Positions 1-11,985 of a DNA stretch of 64,000 nucleotides are shown in pieces. Positions within the stretch are counted from its first letter, which is position 1; each line of letters begins with the position of its first letter. This stretch comes from Taxillus chinensis. Its lineage: Eukaryota > Streptophyta > Magnoliopsida > Santalales > Loranthaceae. The DNA is taken from NCBI GenBank assembly GCA_023512835.1, contig CM042085.1, positions 7,796,062-7,860,061 on the forward strand, in the 5' to 3' direction. The notes under the pieces were generated by a model, which did not search any database, was not told the origin of the DNA, and worked only from the letters and a program-made list of their open reading frames with translations. Made by a program: the position numbers and the translations under genes.

Positions 1-2560
1 GGGAATGATTTTATGACTTTTTAACTTTTTCCCCTAAATTTAAGGAAACAGACTTATATAGGAAATCTACTACTAGTGCTCTTATAATCATATTCAAATG
101 CAGGCTAAGATGATGATCACTATAATTTCTTTTATTGAGAGATCCCATTATTTATTGGTGTAATAATATGCAATTAATTACTCATTGTTTGAGTAGCAAA
201 AAAAAAATATTCACAAGTATATGTTATTGCATGTATTATAGTGATAATGTATAATGTTGAATTCATGATAAATATAGTATAACGATGTACCACTAGTAAA
301 TTACTAATTAGAGCACTAACAACTGCTTTCATATTATTTTTCTTAATTTTATAGATTCAAATTACTTTTTATTTTTCTATTTAAATATATATCAAAATAG
401 ATTCCCTTAATCACTTTACATATAATTAAACTAATATTACATACTATTTTTTACTTAATAACATTTCTTATAATTTAATATAAAATAAAAGTAAAATTTA
501 TGATAAACGTACAGAAGAGAGGTAAGATAATTTTTTTTATATAATTTAATAATTACATGGAGTGAACAATATTTTTTAATACATTGAGAAATATTATACA
601 AACCTATGAAAAAAAAATTAAATATAAGGTTTATACTATAGAAATAGTTTTTTGACTTTTTAACTTTTTTCTTTAAATAAATAAAAACAGACATCTATAG
701 TAAATCTACTACTAGTGTTTTATTAATGCAAATCTACATGTTGATTGATGAAATTTTGTAATTATATAATTAATAACAAAATAATAATGATATATTTTTC
801 ACGTAATATAGTTATTGGTTTTTTTGATAAATTATTAAAAGTTAAACTTATCAATTTTGTTATAATACTATTAAGCGAGTGAGTGTTTTCAAAGAAACTA
901 AGTATTATTAACTATAGAGACAAAAAAAAAGGTTCCTAAAATCTATATCTATCTTTATAAAGAAAATTGTTGGAGATAAATGTTTTTTTATACATTATTA
1001 AAAATCAATGTTTACATGAGATCATCCATATCTAAGCAAGGCATTTTCTTTGAAAATTGAATATGAATTTGAAATGTCATTGATTATAAAAATGTCATAA
1101 CTGTTGTACAATTCAAATTAAATAATACAGTGAATGAGTTTTCATTTTATAAGGAAAAGTGCCTAGAAATTGTTGATAAACTTTCGAATGGAGGATTGTA
1201 AGTTTGTGAGTATTCCAATGGCGATGTGCAAGCTTAGAAAAATATAGATGTAAAGACCATATATCATATTGAAAATAAAAAGGATAATTAAAGTTTTTTA
1301 CATGTTATAGCTTTAATACCAAACTTGACGCTAGATGTATTTGCTGCTATCAAATATCAACAAAAACCCAATAATTCGTATACATTAGTTATGACAAGAA
1401 TCTTGCGGTATCAGAGCACTAACATCAGACACCCAACCACTTTTCCTAAATTTACAGATCCAAATTACTTTTCATTTCTCTATATAAATATACATCAGAG
1501 CACTAACACTAGTTCTCCAATCATATTCCCTAATTTTACATATTTAAACTACTTTTTACTTCCTTACACAATATACACCACAATAAATTTCCTAAATCAA
1601 TATATATATATATATTAAAATAATATTTTATACTACTAATTTTATTTAATAATAATTTTGTTATAATTTAATATAAATAAAAGTAAATGTTATGAAAAAC
1701 ATAAGAGAGAGATATACGAGTAGATTTTTACATATAATTTAATAATTATGGTGAGTAAATAGTAGTTTCAAATACATTGAGAAATATTATACAATTCCGA
1801 TAAATTTTTCTAAATTTTAACTTTTTTTCCTAAATATAAGGAAATATACTTTTATAAGGAACTTGTTAATAGTGCTCTCACAATAGATTCCCTATAGCAC
1901 ACTCTATATCATTAAAATAAAATTTTATTTGTTTTTTTATTTAATAATAATTTTTTTATAGTTAATATGAAATAAAAGTGAATACTATGAGATACATAAA
2001 TGAGGGATGTAAGAGAAAATTACATGTATAATTTAACAGTATATGGAGTGAATAGTGCTTCATGATACATTAAAAAATACCATACAAAGCTCATGTAAGA
2101 AATTAAATATAAGGTATCTGCTATGAGAATAATGATTTTATGACTTTTTAGCTTTTTTCCCCTAAATATATGGAAACAGATTTTTATTGCTACTAGTGCT
2201 CTTAGTGTACTAATAATAGCTTTCCAACAATCTTTCATAATTTTACGAATTTAAACTACTTTTTGATTCCTTATGTAAATATACACCACAATAGATTTCC
2301 TAAATCACTCTCTATAATATTAAAATATATTTTATACTATTTTTTATTTAATAATATTTTATTATAAAAGAGATAAGAGAAAATTTTTATATATAATTTA
2401 ACAATTATAGAGAGTGAATAGTATTTCTCAATACATTGGAAAACACTGTACAAACCCTATGAAAAAAGTTAAAAATAGGACATTTGTTGTGAGAATGATT
2501 TTATAACTTTTTAAATTTTTTTTCTAAATATAGGAAATCTACTACTAGTACTCTTACAAT
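1..2560. repeat. Cluster of one AT-rich MITE-like repeat family
   Basis: At least four full or partial copies of one element follow each other. One end reads close to GAGCACTAACA (about 312, 1411 and 1497). The opposite end reads close to CTACTAGTGCTCTTA (about 70, 705, 2189 and 2532) and is roughly its inverted complement. Interiors share a GATTTTATGACTTTTTAACTTT block and a CCTAAATATAAGGAAACAG block. Approximate copies are 1-85 (cut by the window edge), 310-722, 1495-1876, 1876-2200 and 2200-2547. Some copies share or overlap ends, which suggests insertion into each other. No coding frame is convincing. The superfamily is not assigned because target duplications are unclear. Confidence 0.6.
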
Positions 2561-3197
2561 GATATACTTGATATGGGATTATGGTGTTCTCCAAAATACT
2601 ATTTAGAATTTAAAGCATTATATATATATATATAAAGGGCCAAACGGGCCTCACATACAATTTAAGCCATGAGGCCCAAATAAAAAAAGGCCTAAACTGC
2701 CCAAGAAAACCGGTTCATCAAGGGAAATACAATGGCCAAGAATACTTGAAACACCGGAAACGATACTGCTTATGTAGATGGCACATTATTGTAGTGGCAC
2801 CGTTTATGTTTTTGGTTGCATGATACCAATCTTTTTCTTCATACATACACTTCTTTTGTTGGACTGTCCCCTACTCAGTTAATGTAGAAAATAGAATTGC
2901 ATATGAAAATTATATTGATTTTGTGTTTTCCATTGCTTGATTCACATTGCTTGATTCACATGGAAAGAAGGCATTGCACACGAAAATGGTGTTAGAAATA
3001 CATTGAAATATGTAAAATGTTTTCCTACACACATTTGGGTTAAAAACAAGAAAAAAACACTGCATAACAAGTAACAAAATTATCCTCATTTGACAAGTAC
3101 TTATCTAATGGTGAGATAAAGATAAATTTGATTATATATGTATACATATCTTTTTACTTTTTTATATCTTAACCAATCATGAAAAAAATAATTTAAC

Positions 3198-3246
<49 letters not shown>

Positions 3247-4770
3247 CTCATTTTCTATGGGTTACCAAGCACTACGGTCGTGTCATATTCGACATCTTCA
3301 TAGAAAGAAAGAAAAAAATGCATTACAAAAAGTTGATGAAGTATAAAATATTAAAATATGTTTGGTTTGATTATTTTATGTGTTATTTTTAAAATATGAT
3401 AATTATTTAAAAAAAATAAAAATAAAAAACTCATTTTATTTTTAAAGTTTTTAAAAAGTAAATTAAATTTTCATTATTTTAAAATTTTTTACTAGAAAAC
3501 ATCAATCATATTTTAAACTATTTAAAATTACCACGAAATGAGAGAGACTAGGAATTATTACGCCGTATAATTATCATATTTCTGACTCATTAAAATTACC
3601 ACGAAATGAGATAGACTAGAAACAGTTTATATATATATTATTTATATAAATATATTATTTATTTATTTATTTGAAAACAGAGAGTTGGTTGGTGTGTAAC
3701 ATGCATAATAACAAAATATGTTAAATTACAAAATTACAATCGATTTCAAGTACGAAGGAAATTACAAAATTTTCGCTGCGGGCGCCACGATGCCCACTTC
3801 TTCTCGCCGTGGCGTTGCCCGTACAAGTGACACAGGCATCCTGCTGCAACAGAGAACGCTCGAGCCGCGGCGGCAGTCACACGAACGCTCCTGCGCCGCG
3901 GTTACGTTCTCCCTAACTTTTGTTTTGTTAAAAAGAAAAAGAAAAAGAAAAAAAAGAGGCAAGAGTGTGGAGTGTCGACACTCTTACACGCTGATAACGA
4001 CCGCACGACACGGCGAAGGCAGCAACGACTTTCTTCTTAAAACGCCAACACGTGTAGGGCCCGTAGTCAAGTGACACAGTCAATTGACCGTATTCCGTAG
4101 TCGCGACTCCACGTGGCTGCATCCTCACCCGCAAGGCCACAACTGACAGCTCACAGCTGCATTTATTCTAGCTCATAATTTTAATTTTAAACTTTATATT
4201 CCAAAATTCATACTTTTATTAAAGAAAAAAAAAGTACGCATAAATATTTGTATATTGTAAATTATTTCTAAGTGGATATGCTCTTAAAATTATTTTGTTT
4301 GACCGAATAAAATTATATTAAATTCATAAAAAGCTTCCCGCGTTAGTGCTCTACAGACAAACATTTCTTTATAGCTGGATGGCAAATAATTCACTTACAA
4401 ATCAAATAAGTTAATAAAAATTCATAATATTTATAAACTATCATAAATTAATAAATAAATATCTAAACTGACTATAAAGTTTAATATTCAAATTTAACAC
4501 AAAGAGGGTCCATGTCAAATAATAAGAAGAAGAAGAAAAAAAAGTACACATATATAACGTAATCAATGCTATATAAATTACCTTTATTTCAAAATTGACA
4601 AGTCACATGACACCAACCAGCTATGTACATTATGAGCCCCCAATAATCTAAAATCAATATTAACGAGACAAAAAATATCAGGGTGCTGAAACATCACGTT
4701 CTTTGCATAGATTAGTTTTATTTTGAATTATTAGAGATGACAACAAGTAAAAGAAGCTGCTTAGTTTAAT
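2561..4770. other. Intergenic, AT-rich, with a TA microsatellite and a short GC-rich islet
   Basis: No gene is recognised. A TA dinucleotide tract of about 43 bases runs from about 3200 to 3242. Positions 3770-3915 and 4000-4150 are distinctly GC-rich, with CACGTG-like motifs near 4050 and 4110. Open frames in the islet match no family I know and overlap on both strands. The islet could be an old promoter or gene remnant. Confidence 0.5.
3272..3326. repeat. Dispersed repeat, copy 1 of 2
   Basis: About 50 bases beginning GTCGTGTCATATTCGACATC recur at about 8028-8077 in the same orientation, with a few substitutions. Both copies continue into an A-rich stretch and GCATTACA. The second copy lies in the 3' flank of the S40 gene. 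Confidence 0.6.
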
Positions 4771-4776
4771 CATAAT

Positions 4777-5864
4777 GGGATGACTTAGTTTTGTAATATT
4801 ATACTTTTAAAAGAAGCTGCTTTTAATTGTACATGAAAAATAAATTGATGTGAAAATAAATAGTAAATGCTTGGTAAAAAATAATTTGAAAAGTGTTTTA
4901 ATTTTTACAAGTAATTAATAAGTATTTGATAAATTAAAAACTAAAAATACTGTGAAGATATAAAAGACATAAATATCCTTTTTATTTTAATCTTCATCCT
5001 CACCCCTTGCCGCCCCCTTTGTTCCCAGTCCCGACCTCTCGCCACCTTACAACAGCCACTGAGAAATATGTTTGGGTTAAATCACACACACACAAGATTT
5101 GACAATAAGATTTGGAGGAAATGGCAAAAATGGGGATGTGCTGCAGGTCCAGATTGAACTTGAAGCTGTTGTAGGAGACGTGATGGCCATTGTGGTTGCG
5201 CTTCCACCACGCGATGTTGATCCCGACGAGGCAGTTGCCGAACAAGATCTAGGTAAAGTAGTTGGATGTCAAGCCGAACATGACCTATTAATGGCTGGAG
5301 TTGTGGCCAATCCAGCCACTCTGGATCCAGACAAAGTCCATGAGGGCGGCGCAAAGAAGGTGGGTGAAGGCGCCACAGCAGCAGACGATGCCATAGACGG
5401 CGGCGGAGAAGAGGATGGCCATAAGGCCGAAGGTGATGAGGACACAGTGGACCTTGGTGTCGAAGAGGCCCATCTTGGAGCAGTGGGAGGCGAGGATGCG
5501 GTAGTCACGGGAGCAGGGGGAGACGACGTAGTCACTGAGGTGGTAGCCGGGAGGCAGTGCCAGGTGATGAAGGCATCTGTGACGTCTTGGGTGACAAGGT
5601 GGTGATTGGACCAGTCGGAGGCATTGTAGACCTCGCCCTGGACTGAGATCACAGAAGAATGAAGGGACATTATTGTCATTTTTATTTTTTTAAAACTGTT
5701 CCTACAAAAGCATCTTCCAAAAGCAAAAGTATTATTGCTTCTACTTTTGACCAAAAAAAGTAGAAACATCTCTTATAAGTACTCTTTTTAAATTTGACAT
5801 CTTTGACTGTTTCTGCTTATAAAATAAGCATAAGCAGCTTCCCAATAGCAATGCCAAACTGGGC
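4777..5864. mobile_element. Non-autonomous terminal-inverted-repeat element carrying a captured gene fragment
   Basis: The outer arms, about 4780-4990 and 5655-5864, belong to the same repeat family as 17150-17535 read in reverse complement. Shared landmarks are AGTTTTGTAAT / AGTTTGGTAAT, AGAAGCTGCTTTT, GTGAAAATAA and ATATAAAAGACATAAA. The right end, reverse-complemented, reads GCCCAGTTTGGCATTGC and then GGAAGCTGCTTATG, imperfectly matching the left end. CATAAT lies immediately outside both ends (4771-4776 and 5865-5870) and may be the target duplication. Between the arms lies a GC-richer desaturase fragment absent from the 17-kb relative. This is the arrangement of a Pack-MITE. Superfamily is uncertain. 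Confidence 0.6.
5090..5655 (-). pseudogene. Delta-8 sphingolipid desaturase fragment (cytochrome b5 fusion desaturase), broken
   Basis: Read on the minus strand, the fragment starts in the N-terminal cytochrome b5 domain (GEVYNASDW, QDVTDAFI). It continues through a GYHLSDY linker, SKMGLFDTK, a hydrophobic segment and WIQSGWIGHN, then NCLVGINIAWWKRNHNGHH and DLQHIPIFAISSK. This order is that of plant sphingolipid long-chain-base delta-8 desaturases, which modify ceramides in the ER. It is not functional. The HPGG heme segment is deleted. A frameshift lies near 5565. In-frame stops fall right after the first histidine box and about ten codons further on. The C-terminal half with the third histidine box is missing. 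The first box has lost its Asp (HNSSH); the second (HNGHH) is intact. It sits inside a repeat element. Confidence 0.8.
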
Positions 5865-5870
5865 CATAAT

Positions 5871-7400
5871 CTGATTCGAATCAGTCCTGAATATGTATAG
5901 TCTCGCTTCAGATTCTACTTGTTCTGATAGTTTGGAAAGTAAGGGATGAATTTTTTTTTACTTTAATCTTATTTTAAAAATATAATAAAATATCGAATCG
6001 GGTGGGGTTTGGGGGGGAGATTTGGGCCCGACCCAATGACTTATTGGAAATTCAGAATATAACAAATCCAGACGGAGTGGGGCAATATTGACATCCCTAA
6101 TAATTATGGTTAATGGTGGAATTCAAATATTATCGAAAGGAAAAAAAATCTGAATTTGTTTATTTCTTGTTTTTGTTATTAAAATGTGATATCTATTTTT
6201 AAGTACGAAAAATCAAAAAAAAATCACTTTTTAGGTCACAAAAAAACGAAAATAACTTTTTGTTGTTTTTAGTTTTCTGTACTCGAAAACAATTATCATA
6301 TTTTAAAAATAAAAACAAAAAACAAGCAAAACAAACATGTCCTTGTGTTCTTGTGATATACTATATTTATTTTAATGCTAACAAAAAAATTTGCAAGTTA
6401 AAAATAATGATAGCCCATTGAAAGAAAGAAATTTTCATACAAGTATGGCAAAAAATCAAATTTTAGGCACATTACTTTATATATATATATATAATGTAAT
6501 AAAGATGTATGCTTATAAAGCTTCATTATAATATTTTTGACAATATAACTTATATATATACACACATATTAACCCAAGTTCACATAGACGAAGGCATGCG
6601 AGGACTAAGGGGGGCCATGGCCCCTCCTTACGTCGGATTGTCCGAATTATTATTATTATATATAGTACACTAAATTCATGCAAATTTGCTGATCATGACT
6701 ACTATTAGTAATTTTTAAATATTTTTTTAAAAGTTAGCCGCCTGATTAGTGGGATTTATATATTCTTTTTGGGCCATTTTAAGTATATTTTCTTTCTTTT
6801 TGTTTCATTTATTGTCCAATTGAGCTACATTATCACATTTTCAAGTCTTAACCGGAAAAGAGGATTTTCTGGAGCTTTATGATATTTTTGCTATATTTTA
6901 ATTGAAATCTAAGAATCAATAAAAAAATCATCATATCATCGAAGGAAGTTGAAATTCTAAAAACTTAAAGACCACGACGAGTTAATTTAAATTTAGTCGG
7001 GTGAAGCTCATATTGTATATTTGGAGTCTCTCAGCTTCATTGAAGACAGTTTCCTTCTGGTCTGGTAAAATTCGAGAAGGATTGGTGACAGCCGGGTGAA
7101 ATTGATTTTTGCATATTCAGAGTCTACAGCACCAGTGAAGAGAACATCCTTCTGATCGGGTGAGATTCGAGATAACGTGATGATGGTTAGGTAAAGATCC
7201 TTTTTCACGGGATTAGAATTCCTGTGCCTCTCAATCCATTGCGGTACTTACCTTTTATTTACGTGATTCGCTAAGTTTAGCTTTTGAGGTTGAAACACAC
7301 GTAAACTGCTTTCACCTCGCCATCGGACTCATCAGGAGAACAATTCTAGTTATCGATTGTATAAGAATGGTTAAATATTTTTTTTAACGTCAAGTCCTTA
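5871..7400. other. Intergenic, repeat-derived, with a short internal duplication
   Basis: No gene is seen. Positions 5990-6095 contain a GGGTGGGGTTTGGGG block resembling other dispersed repeat ends in the window. Positions 6610-6635 carry GGGGGGCCATGGCCCC, like the right end of the hAT-like element at 16.4 kb. Positions 7005-7085 and 7097-7170 are two diverged direct copies sharing GTGAA, TTTGGAGTCT / TTCAGAGTCT and CCTTCTG, followed by GGT(C/G)... and ATTCGAGA. Confidence 0.4.
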
Positions 7401-7760
7401 ACTAATGGCATGTTCTCTACCCTCAAGCGGATCAACATATCTGAACTTCGAAGAGGCTACATCTATTTTAGTCATATCTCCCAATGCACCAAGAAACAAA
7501 CTACAATTGCCCGATCTTTTACAGCGTGACAGTTACTACATGTGAACGTGTATGGCTTTAGTGTGACCTTAACGTCTTAAAATTTCATTCCCGAGACCCT
7601 CTACTGCAACAATCAGTCTCCTCTCGACATTGCTCACAATCATTTTCCATATTGACGGCCACATTTTTCGTGATAAACTCCACTCTAGTCTCTTTACCAC
7701 AGTTCATTTTCCCTCTCAACAAATCGTTGACATCTTCGCCAAAGAATGATACAGCGAATT
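7400..7760 (+). mobile_element. Ty1/Copia relic, ribonuclease H tail
   Basis: The plus strand between about 7595 and 7755 reads LYCNNQS, DIAHN, then DKLHSS and QQIVDIFAKE after frame changes. These match the order of the C-terminal RNase H part of Copia polyproteins (CDNQxAxxIAxNP ... DxFTK). Stops and shifts interrupt it and no LTR is clear. It is a dead fragment. Confidence 0.55.
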
Positions 7761-8025
7761 ATTTGTTAAACTTTATTTAATTTTTTAAAAAAAAAAAAAA
7801 AAATATATAATAAATCAAAAAAAAAAAAAAATAAAAAATTATTATTACAATTCCTAATAGTTATTATCAACTACATAGTTAATTTGTTTCTAGAAATCAT
7901 GTAATATATATATATTTGTACACTAGATCAATAGGTGAAATACATTATTTCTTTTAACAACCTGTCACACATTTCACGAGCCCCCAGTCCAACTTTAATA
8001 CATCGATTTCATTTGTTGGCTGTCC

Positions 8026-8077
8026 GCTGTCGTGTCATATCCGACATCTTCGTAGGAAGAAAAAAAAAAAGCATTAC
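8026..8077. repeat. Dispersed repeat, copy 2 of 2
   Basis: Second copy of the repeat at 3272-3326, beginning GTCGTGTCATATCCGACATC. It lies downstream of the S40 gene stop codon, so it might fall in or near that gene's 3' end. Confidence 0.6.
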
Positions 8078-8741
8078 ATAAATAACACTAACCGAGATAA
8101 TGACCAGAAACAAATTAATATATATATATATATATAATATAAAAATATTAGGCAACCCCGAATATTTGATGGATAAGCCAAGGTCCATCAATGTGGGTCC
8201 GTCTTGTAGAATGGCATCACATAAATAAAGTTTTATCCATATCCAAAACTCAGCATTTCTGAACATTGCAGCTTTAATTTGGGTAATAAAAATTAAAAAG
8301 AAGATCTCGACGCACATCACAAACGAAATCAATAAGGGGGGAAAGAAAAAAAAAAACACCTTCTTTACTCATAGAAATTCTGGTTACTGGTTACATTACA
8401 CCAACCAACCAACCAACAACCGATCACAACAGCTCATCGGACATTTCCTCTACTTCGTCTTTCTTTTTTTCTTAAGAACAAAATTTTATATATATATATA
8501 TATATAATATAAAAATACACGAAGATAGGAGAAGAAATTAAAGAAAACCAAAAAAGGACCGAATTGAAAGGAGATGATAGTTGAAGGAGGAGAGGAAAAC
8601 CCAAAATTTTCTCCTGGAGTAGATTGTACTACTACTTCGATTCGATTCGATTCGATTCACTTCTCGATAACGCTGTTAATATCGCGAATTATTATTAATC
8701 CCTCGGCAACCTCTTTTTTTTTTTTTCCCCCAAAAAGAACC

Positions 8742-9278
8742 CTAATCCTGAAACCCAGTTTTTTCCCAAATCGCGTTTCGAACCCTACTCAGATCCCTAC
8801 CTTTGAGAGTCCTCCCCACGCCTTCGTGCACCGAAAACGATGCGATCCGCGTCCTCGCGAGCTGCTTAGCCAGGAACTCGTGCGGTGGGAGCCGACTCCC
8901 GCCGTCGCTGGCGTAGTCGTCGCCGTCGCTGGCGTAGTCGGACCCCGCCTTGTCGCCCAACCCTCCCTTTCCTCGACTCCCCCTGTGATCGTCCTTCAAG
9001 ATCTTCGACCAGTCCGGGATGTTCACCGGCAGCGAGGACGCCATCTCCGGCACCGAACCGACTCCGCTCTTCGACGCTGCCTTCTTCCCGGAGCCCCCGC
9101 CGCGGGAACTCCGCTTCCCCGGGAGGCGGAACTCGGGCGAGTTGGAGCGAGTCGAGCTCCAGACGTCCGATTCGTCCAGCTCGAAGAGCGAGTCCGCGAC
9201 GATCGAAGGCGGAGCATCGCGCTCCACGGGAAGGAACCGGTAGCTCTTTCTGGCGAAGTAGCTTCTTCCGGCGGCCAT
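8742..9278 (-). CDS. Senescence regulator S40 family protein (DUF584), 178 aa
   Basis: A single intronless frame begins [17 protein letters not shown] and ends [20 protein letters not shown]40 landmarks appear in order: [10 protein letters not shown] (31-40), a basic glycine/serine region (55-75), [14 protein letters not shown] (80-93), an acidic [13 protein letters not shown] stretch (114-126), [10 protein letters not shown] (131-140) and [18 protein letters not shown] (146-163). The frame is open 62 codons further upstream, but that part is unlike the family, and the MAAGRS start matches known N-termini. S40 proteins are plant-specific, often nuclear, and linked by expression to senescence and stress; their biochemistry is not established. 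The coding region is GC-rich against AT-rich flanks. A possible TATA box lies about 160 bases upstream. Confidence 0.93.
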   Translation of the reverse strand: MAAGRSYFARKSYRFLPVERDAPPSIVADSLFELDESDVWSSTRSNSPEFRLPGKRSSRGGGSGKKAASKSGVGSVPEMASSLPVNIPDWSKILKDDHRGSRGKGGLGDKAGSDYASDGDDYASDGGSRLPPHEFLAKQLARTRIASFSVHEGVGRTLKGRDLSRVRNAIWEKTGFQD

Positions 9279-9437
9279 CGGACGGTCGATACTGCGACAA
9301 CCAGTCAAGAAGCGGAGATCGTCGCCGTCGGGTTGTGACTCGCACCTTTCTCTGCTCTTTGTTTTTTTGTCCCCCGCCCCTTTTGTCTCTTTTGCTTCTT
9401 TGGATGTACGTGTTTGTTTGGTGTGCACATCCAACAT

Positions 9438-9445
9438 CTTATATA
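9438..9445 (-). promoter_or_regulatory. Possible TATA box of the S40 gene
   Basis: The minus strand reads TATATAAG about 160 bases upstream of the chosen start codon. With a start site ~30 bases downstream this leaves a 5' UTR of about 130 bases, which is normal for a plant gene. It is supported by position only. Confidence 0.4.
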
Positions 9446-10169
9446 CAAGAGTCTTAATGGGCAAGGTTGCTCTCCCCCTGTATGAGTCTATGGCAGCAGT
9501 GACTATGACTGTAATTTCATTTGCTACTATAAAAAAAAATTAAATATATTTATTAATAAAAATATTTTTTCTTTAATATTTAAATAGTAATATTTAAAAT
9601 ATTCGAATAATAATTATTTTAAAAATATATATTTAATTTATATTCAAATATTATATTTTAAGAATTATTGTAGTTATTCCACACGAGTGTATTCCGTGGG
9701 TAATTTCATTTCATTTTTATCCAACGGAAACTACTGATTTGACCCCACGCTTTGGAAATGTCGTGACAATTTCGCGAAAGCTTTTTAATTATATAAAATA
9801 AAATTTATGGCATTTAATAATAATTATCACGTCATTCCTCATTTCACTAAATTGTCTTATTTGGTTTTTTGGTATTATCTTAATTCACAATTACTGGATA
9901 TTTGTTATGTAAACCATCAGCCAAAACGACACGCCATTTGCGTAGAGGTCAAGTCAGACCAAAATGAGGATAAAGCGATATGCTATGACTACGATTTCTA
10001 CGCGATTCTTACTTGGAGCCGAATGTCACGATAATGTCGTTATTATTATTAATATAATATTAAAATTCAAGTCACGCTGCGTGTAATTTGCAATGCAAAT
10101 GAGGGGAGAATTTTCCATGTGCATCTGATATTTTTTGTGACTTAAAGTGAGGCCATTTAAAAAAAACAC

Positions 10170-10204
10170 GGTGCATGGTGCATGGTGCATGGTGCATGGT
10201 GCAT
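10170..10204. repeat. Perfect tandem heptamer (GGTGCAT)5
   Basis: Five exact head-to-tail copies of GGTGCAT, followed by ATAACA. The unit is not telomeric (plant telomere is TTTAGGG). Each junction contains GCATGG, so the array is rich in TGCAT. Confidence 0.9.
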
Positions 10205-10947
10205 ATAACAAAGTTCTTTATGGAAAATTTTAAATATACCACCGGGTAATATATGATTTAAAATTTTCCTCCCCTTATGGACGAGTCCAATGGTTATGAT
10301 ATGATTTAAAACTCTTGTACTTGTATATACAGATGTGGATGGTGGACCGAGTTATGGGTTGGATATCATCTTATCCGTTTTTATTTTAAGTGGATATGAA
10401 TTTGGATTTTTTATTGACCATGAATACGGAAACATATTCTTATCCGATACAAAAAATTAAAACTACAAAAAAAAAAAAAAACGAAACATACCTAACGGAT
10501 CCTAATCCTATGGTTATGATATAATTTATGAATTGTATATTCAACTTAAATATATTTTTTAAAAAAATAATTAATATTTTTTTTATTTTAATATTTTACT
10601 TTTTTCGACCAATCTAATTTAATAATTTATGTATATTATTTTATTACAATATTATTTATTAAATATTTATTTATTCAGTAAATACGGAAAAAAGATGGGA
10701 GAGAGATTAGAGTCACGTTTTTATTATAATCAACAAATTTATTAAATTTGAAAGCTTTGCCAAATGAATTGCTGTATTTTTAATCATCACTCATCATCTA
10801 TAAAATTAAAATTAAAATTATATTTTATTTTGTATACTTTGTAAAGCATAAAAATACTATTAAAAGATATTAAAACCATCAAAGCATTTTATTAAAGTTA
10901 TAATACAATAATAAATGGGTGCCCATGTTTCCAGTAATTCATGGACT

Positions 10948-11062
10948 AAGAGCACTAGTAGCAGCATACTCTCTATAGTAATTTGTTTCCTTAAATTTAT
11001 GAGAAAAAAGTTAAAAAGTCATAAAATCATTCTCATAATAGAAACTTCATATTTAACTTTCT
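10948..11062. repeat. Fragment of the 1-2.6 kb MITE family, inverted
   Basis: Reads AAGAGCACTAGTAGCAGC at one end and continues to AAAAAGTTAAAAAGTCATAA and TTCTCATAAT. This is the reverse complement of the right-hand end of copies at 1-2560. Confidence 0.65.
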
Positions 11063-11769
11063 CTACAACCGTTTACACTTTCCTGTTTTACACCTTTAGT
11101 AAACCTAATGAGCAAAGTGATGTAACAAATAACAAACACAAAAGATACATTATGTACGTGACTCGTTCCATAATAAAATTGTTCCCCAAGTTGATCAACT
11201 ACATACCTTCAAATCAAGATATTTGTGTCACCGTTGAATTAAAAATAATTAAGAAGACTCACGAGATACGAGTCTTGAGTAGTGACCACTGAGCATAAAT
11301 AAATTCACGAGCTTTGACCGAAAAAACGAGACGATGATTGAGACAATGAAAAAATTGAGATTGGAATAACAAATGAAGAAGAAATGGAGATCAGGGAAGG
11401 GGAGATCTAAAAGGCAAGGGAGACCCGATGAGATCCAATCTCCATGCCCATGGTTCTCTTGGTTGCTCCATAGTCCAGGTTAATGACTTCATCTCGACAA
11501 GTCAGCGTAACCTAATGTTAACGGTTAACACAATGAGCATCAGTCGGTTTGGGTTTAAATTGAGTCTCACTACCTCATATTGAAATTCATCCAATGATTA
11601 CCCTAAACCGAAACTCATTCAATTAGTCATTAGACAGGTTGTTATTTGGTTAAAGTTTCGTCGAGTTGGGTTTTCATCGATTTGGGTGGTTCGGGTCAAT
11701 CAGTTTAATTGAGTTAAGTCGGCTTGGTGATTTTGCTACATAACCCTAATTATATGCGTAATCCAACCC

Positions 11770-11985
11770 AAGCTCTCCTATAATGTTGGCAGAGTCCAAG
11801 CGAGTCAAGGAAGTCAAAGGTGTAATCAATTGAGGCTCTTGTTGAATTCTCCAAGTTTGGAACACTAGAGGTAAGAAGGACGTCATCACAACTCTCTTAA
11901 ATCTCTCCACCAACACCAAGGCTGAGGGTGATGCATTGGCTGCAACCTTAGCCCTTTGTTTGGTTGATATGAAAATACGTCTGGT
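11770..11985 (+). pseudogene. Possible armadillo-repeat (U-box type) protein fragment
   Basis: After a stop, the plus strand reads RGKKDVITTLLNLSTNTKAE followed by GDALAATLALCL. The pattern of Gly-Lys-Lys-Asp, a small/hydrophobic helix and a NLS turn resembles one armadillo repeat of plant U-box proteins. The match is short, stops lie just upstream, and no U-box is seen. Another repeat protein is possible. Confidence 0.3.

Larger units (their letters stand above)
9466..11745. other. Intergenic, AT-rich
   Basis: No gene is recognised. The stretch holds the upstream region of the S40 gene, a heptamer array (10170-10204), a MITE fragment (10948-11062) and low-complexity A/T runs. Short frames here have no family resemblance. 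Confidence 0.5.

Noticed and set aside
5099..5605. 168-codon plus-strand frame
   Set aside because: Antisense of the desaturase fragment; no family resemblance.
8574..9457. Long open frames on the plus strand across the S40 gene
   Set aside because: They are antisense shadows of a GC-rich coding region; the minus-strand frame carries all S40 motifs.
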